DNA of 23,302 nt from RSA11 sp965652565 (GTDB taxonomy: Bacteria > Actinomycetota > Thermoleophilia > Solirubrobacterales > 70-9). The translations under genes were made by a program, and so were the position numbers. Location: contig CBFGWL010000048.1 in the NCBI GenBank assembly GCA_965652565.1, forward strand, positions 1 to 23,302, in the 5' to 3' direction. The notes beneath the pieces were generated by a model. That model ran no database searches. It was given only the letters and a program-made list of their open reading frames with translations, and was not told where the DNA came from. This document shows, piece after piece, positions 20,164-23,302 of this stretch; position 1 is the stretch's first letter; every line of letters begins with the position of its first letter.

Positions 20164-22788
20164 ATGCTCTCCAGCGAGATCCGCGAGACGTACCTGTCGT
20201 TCTTCGAGGAGCGGGGACACCGCCGCATGCCCTCGGCCTCCCTGGTGCCGGCTCCCGACGACACGTCCACGCTGCTCACCGTCGCCGGCATGCAGCCGTT
20301 CAAGCCCTACTTCCTGGGCCGCGAGCAGCCCCCGGCGCCCAGGCTCACCTCCTCGCAGCGCTGCTTCCGCACGCCCGACATCGAGGAGGTCGGCAACACC
20401 CACCGGCACCTCACGTACTTCGAGATGCTCGGCAACTTCAGCTTCGGGGACTACTTCAAGGAGGAGGCGATCCGCTTCGGCTGGGAGCTCTCGGTGGAGG
20501 GCTTCGGCTTCGACCCGGAGTTGATCTGGGTCACGGTCTTCGGCGGCGACGAGGAGCTCGGCCTCGGGCCCGACGAGGAGGCGATCGAGATCTGGCGCGC
20601 CGTGGGCGTGCCCGCCGAGCGCATCGTGCAGCTGCCGCGTTCGGAGAACTTCTGGCAGGCCGGCCCGACCGGCCCGTGCGGCCCCTGCTCGGAGATGTAC
20701 CTCGACCGCGGCCCCGAGTTCGGCGACGAGACCGTGCGCCCCGGCGACGACACCGAGCGCTACCTCGAGTACTGGAACCACGTGTTCATGGCGCTCGAGC
20801 TCCACGAGGACGGCTCGCTCACCGACCTGCCCAAGCGCAACATCGACACGGGCCTGGGGCTCGAGCGTATGGCCGCGGTGCAGCAGGGCACGACCTCGGT
20901 GTACGAGACCGATCTCTTCAAGCCCCTGATCGAGCTGAGCGAGGAGCTCTCGGGGCGCTCGTACGACCGCGACTTCAAGACGACCCGCGCGATGCGCATC
21001 CTCGCCGACCACTCGCGCGGGATGGTGAACCTGCTCGCCGACGGGGTCGTGCCCTCCAATGAGGACCGTGGCTACGTGCTGCGGCGCATCATGCGCCGCG
21101 CGATCCTGCAGGGCCGCGTGCTCGAGCTCGAGGGCCCGTACATGGGCCGCTTCGCCGAGCGCGCGATCGAGCTGCTCGGCGACGTCACCCCGCAGCTCGT
21201 CAGCGAGCGCGAGACGATCATGCGCTGGGTGGGCGACGAGGAGCGCAGCTTCGGCCGCACTCTCGACCGCGGCTACGAGCTGCTCAGCCGCTTGATCGCC
21301 GACGCGAAGGAGGCGGGCACGTCCTGGGTCGACGCCGAGGACGCCTTCCGCCTCCACGACACCTACGGCTTCCCGTACGAGATGACCAAGGAGCTGCTCG
21401 CCGAGGAGGGGCTCTCGGTCGACGACCAGGGCTTCGAGGCGCTCATGGAACAGCAGCGCAGCCGGGCGCGCAGCCGCAGCGGCCAGGCGGGCCCCGAGGA
21501 CGACCACGAGCGCGTGCTGAGCTTCGTCGCGGCCGCGCCGCCCAGCCGTTTCGTCGGCTACGAGCGGCTGGCCGCCGAGACAGCGGTCGCCGCCGCCGAG
21601 CCGGTGGGCGACGGCTCCGCAGCGCTGGTCAAGCTCGAGGAGAGCCCGTTCTACCCGGAGGGCGGCGGGCAGGTCTCCGACTCGGGCGTGCTCACTTGGA
21701 ACGGCAGCGAGGCGTCGGTCGACGACGTCTACCGCGTGGGCGACGACCAGGTGGTGCGGATCGCCGCCGCCGAGGTGCCCGAGCCCGGCGTGCGCGTCGC
21801 CGCGCGCGTCGACCACGAAACGCGGCACGCGACGATGCGCAACCACACCGCGACCCACCTGCTGCACGCCGCGCTGCGTCAGCGCCTCGGCACGCACGTG
21901 CGCCAGGCGGGCTCGGCCGTGCGCCCGGACAAGCTGCGCTTCGACTTCACCCACGGCCAGCCGCTCACTCGCAAGGAGGTGCGCGACATCGAGACCCAGG
22001 TCAACGAGTGGATCAAGGCGTCGCGCCCGGTGCGCGCCCTCGAGATGGAGCGCGCCGAGGCGGAGGCGCTGGGCGCGATGGCGCTCTTCGGCGAAAAGTA
22101 CGGCGACTGGGTCCGCGTGATCGAGATCGAGGATGTCTCGCGCGAGCTGTGCGGCGGCACGCACGTCGCGAACACGGCGGAGGTCGGGATCTTCACGATC
22201 GTCTCCGAGGGCTCGAGCGCCGCGAACGTGCGCCGGATCGAGGCGCTCACCGGGCCCGCCGCGATCGACCACTTCCGCGAGCGGGCGGAGACGCTCGAGC
22301 GCATCGGCGCGCTGCTCGGGAACGAGCGCGACCCGCTTGCCGCCGCCGAGCGTGCGGCCGCCCGCCTGGAGGAGCTCGAGCGCCAGATCGCCGAGGCGCA
22401 GCGCGAGGCCGCGGGCGAGGAGGCCGAGGCGCTCGTCGAGGCCGCGGAGGAGATCGGTGGCGTGCGCGTCGTCGCCGCCCGTTCGGCGCTTGCGAAGCAG
22501 GCCGAGCTGATGGAGCTCGCGAGCCGGGTGCGCAGCAAGCTCGGCGAGGCCGCGGTGGTGCTCGGCGGGACGGCCGACGGCAAGGTCGCGCTCGTCGCGA
22601 TGCTGAGCCCTGCGGTCGTCGACCGCGGGCTCTCCGCCGCGAGCGTCGTGCGCGAGGCGGCCGCCGTCGTGGGCGGCGGCGGTGGGGGGCGCGACGACGC
22701 CGCGCAAGCCGGCGGGCGCGATCCCGAGCGGCTTGACGATGCCCTGGAGACGGCGCGGCGCGCGCTGGCCTCGGCGCTCGAAGGCTGA
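20164..22788 (+). CDS. alaS: Alanyl-tRNA synthetase
   Basis: Charges tRNA-Ala and clears mischarged Ser/Gly (EC 6.1.1.7). The 874-aa length is standard. The N-terminal catalytic domain begins LSSEIRETYLSFFEERGHRR and contains QRCFRTPDIEEVGNTHRH and GNFSFGDYFKEEAI; the tRNA-recognition middle domain follows. The editing domain carries the zinc ligands His561 and His565 (HTATH) and Cys663 and His667 (CGGTH). The C-Ala domain ends with a glycine-rich VGGGGGGRDDAAQAGG. All functional parts look intact. ATG 20164 is chosen because it matches the family N-terminus and sits ten bases after TAGACT; upstream in-frame codons lie inside the β-propeller gene. The ruvX gene follows after 11 bp, a typical alaS–ruvX–mltG operon. 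Confidence 0.98.
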   Translation: MLSSEIRETYLSFFEERGHRRMPSASLVPAPDDTSTLLTVAGMQPFKPYFLGREQPPAPRLTSSQRCFRTPDIEEVGNTHRHLTYFEMLGNFSFGDYFKEEAIRFGWELSVEGFGFDPELIWVTVFGGDEELGLGPDEEAIEIWRAVGVPAERIVQLPRSENFWQAGPTGPCGPCSEMYLDRGPEFGDETVRPGDDTERYLEYWNHVFMALELHEDGSLTDLPKRNIDTGLGLERMAAVQQGTTSVYETDLFKPLIELSEELSGRSYDRDFKTTRAMRILADHSRGMVNLLADGVVPSNEDRGYVLRRIMRRAILQGRVLELEGPYMGRFAERAIELLGDVTPQLVSERETIMRWVGDEERSFGRTLDRGYELLSRLIADAKEAGTSWVDAEDAFRLHDTYGFPYEMTKELLAEEGLSVDDQGFEALMEQQRSRARSRSGQAGPEDDHERVLSFVAAAPPSRFVGYERLAAETAVAAAEPVGDGSAALVKLEESPFYPEGGGQVSDSGVLTWNGSEASVDDVYRVGDDQVVRIAAAEVPEPGVRVAARVDHETRHATMRNHTATHLLHAALRQRLGTHVRQAGSAVRPDKLRFDFTHGQPLTRKEVRDIETQVNEWIKASRPVRALEMERAEAEALGAMALFGEKYGDWVRVIEIEDVSRELCGGTHVANTAEVGIFTIVSEGSSAANVRRIEALTGPAAIDHFRERAETLERIGALLGNERDPLAAAERAAARLEELERQIAEAQREAAGEEAEALVEAAEEIGGVRVVAARSALAKQAELMELASRVRSKLGEAAVVLGGTADGKVALVAMLSPAVVDRGLSAASVVREAAAVVGGGGGGRDDAAQAGGRDPERLDDALETARRALASALEG

Positions 22789-22799
22789 GGTCCAGACCC

Positions 22800-23195
22800 G
22801 TGCGGATCCTGGCCCTCGACCATGGCGCTGCCCGCGTCGGCTGCGCGATCTGCGACCCGAGCGAGACGCTCGCTCGCCCGCTCGGCGTGATCGCGCCGGA
22901 TCCCGCCGAGGTCGCGCGGACCGTGCGCGAGCACGAGGCCGAGCTGGTCGTCGTCGGCCTGCCGGTATCGCTCAGCGGCGACGAGGGCGAGCAGGCCCGC
23001 GTCGCGCGGCGTTTTGCCGAGGAGCTCGCCGGGGTATTGGACGTGCCGGTGGAGACGTACGACGAGCGTCTCACCACGCGCATGGCCGATTCGACGCGCC
23101 GCTCGGGGGCGAGCGCGCCGCAGGACGCGTTGGCGGCTGCGCACCTGCTCGAGTCCTTTCTTGACCATCGCGCTGCGCAGAGATCACGACGATGA
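22800..23195 (+). CDS. ruvX: Putative Holliday-junction resolvase / pre-16S rRNA nuclease RuvX (YqgF)
   Basis: An RNase H-fold nuclease implicated in 16S rRNA 5' end maturation and earlier in junction resolution. The 131-aa protein has the standard length and the family motifs: LALDHGAARVG with Asp7, VVGLPVSLSGDEGEQA (51-66), YDERLTTRMA with Glu89, and Asp109 in QDALAAAHLLESFL. Variation: the first motif reads DHG where DxG with small residues is normal, which is still within the family. The start is GTG 22800 with GAGGT (22787-22791) eight bases upstream, overlapping the alaS stop. Its stop overlaps the next start (ATGA, 23192-23195), so the two downstream genes are coupled. Confidence 0.93.
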   Translation: MRILALDHGAARVGCAICDPSETLARPLGVIAPDPAEVARTVREHEAELVVVGLPVSLSGDEGEQARVARRFAEELAGVLDVPVETYDERLTTRMADSTRRSGASAPQDALAAAHLLESFLDHRAAQRSRR

Positions 23196-23302
23196 GCGAA
23201 ACCGGAGCCGATTGGGAAGACCCCTTCGCCGACGACGAGGCGGCACGCGAGCGCGCCCGCCGGCGCGCCGAGCGCGAGGCGCGCCGGCGTGCGCGCCAGG
23301 GC
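23192..23302 (+). CDS. mltG: Probable endolytic murein transglycosylase MltG (N-terminus only)
   Basis: Only the first 37 codons are present (MSETGADWEDPFADDEAARE, then an Arg/Ala/Glu-rich stretch). This charged cytoplasmic N-terminus is typical of actinobacterial MltG (YceG-like), which ends glycan-strand growth, and the position right after ruvX in an alaS–ruvX–mltG operon supports it. The catalytic domain and membrane segment lie outside the window, so the assignment rests on context. It starts at ATG 23192 inside the ruvX stop codon. Confidence 0.6.
   Translation, partial: MSETGADWEDPFADDEAARERARRRAEREARRRARQG

Noticed and set aside
20086..22707. 873-codon open frame on the minus strand opposite alaS
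   Set aside because: Antisense shadow of alaS caused by high GC; no family match.

Overview
The window looks like chromosomal DNA from a high-GC actinobacterium, most likely of the Thermoleophilia/Solirubrobacterales type. The reasons are the strong G+C bias in third codon positions, the Arg/Ala/Glu-rich proteins, the mnmA–(β-propeller)–alaS–ruvX–mltG order, and many genes without a Shine-Dalgarno sequence that instead carry a TAGNNT/TANNNT (−10-like) hexamer 6–12 nt before the start codon, as expected of leaderless mRNAs. The taxonomic call is an inference; there is no rRNA gene in the window.

Left part (1–5456), small accessory and stress genes: a truncated flavodoxin-fold NAD(P)H-dependent reductase (−), a membrane-anchored SGNH-type esterase-like protein (+), a small unknown protein (+), tRNA-Met(CAU) (−), a YczE-like membrane protein (−), a 450-bp array of palindromic repeats, an ABM-monooxygenase/cupin pair (−), and a divergent AraC regulator whose stop overlaps the start of a tandem universal stress protein (+).

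Centre (5453–13666): a secreted subtilisin-family protease (−) with a β-sandwich-like domain inserted just before its catalytic serine. Then comes a long rightward run: an M29-type aminopeptidase, glutamate formimidoyltransferase, a basic two-TM protein, a metallo-β-lactamase-fold hydrolase, hisS and aspS (overlapping by 4 nt).

Right part (13676–23302): a CHASE–GGDEF–EAL cyclic-di-GMP enzyme (−), and a 408-bp divergent intergenic region with GC-rich palindromes and a structured leader ending in a terminator-like hairpin. This is followed by a membrane-anchored thioredoxin-fold-like protein, an MnmA tRNA thiolase with an IscU/NifU_N-like domain fused at its N-terminus, a secreted seven-repeat β-propeller with one Cys pair per repeat, alaS, ruvX and the first codons of a probable mltG.

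Most of the right half is housekeeping (tRNA charging and modification, RuvX, cell-wall processing). The items most worth a second look are the palindromic-repeat array (2540–2987), the IscU–MnmA fusion (17199–18635), the interrupted subtilisin catalytic domain (5453–7546), the structured leader before 16481, and the recurrent leaderless-promoter pattern. I see no phage, transposase, CRISPR or defence system.
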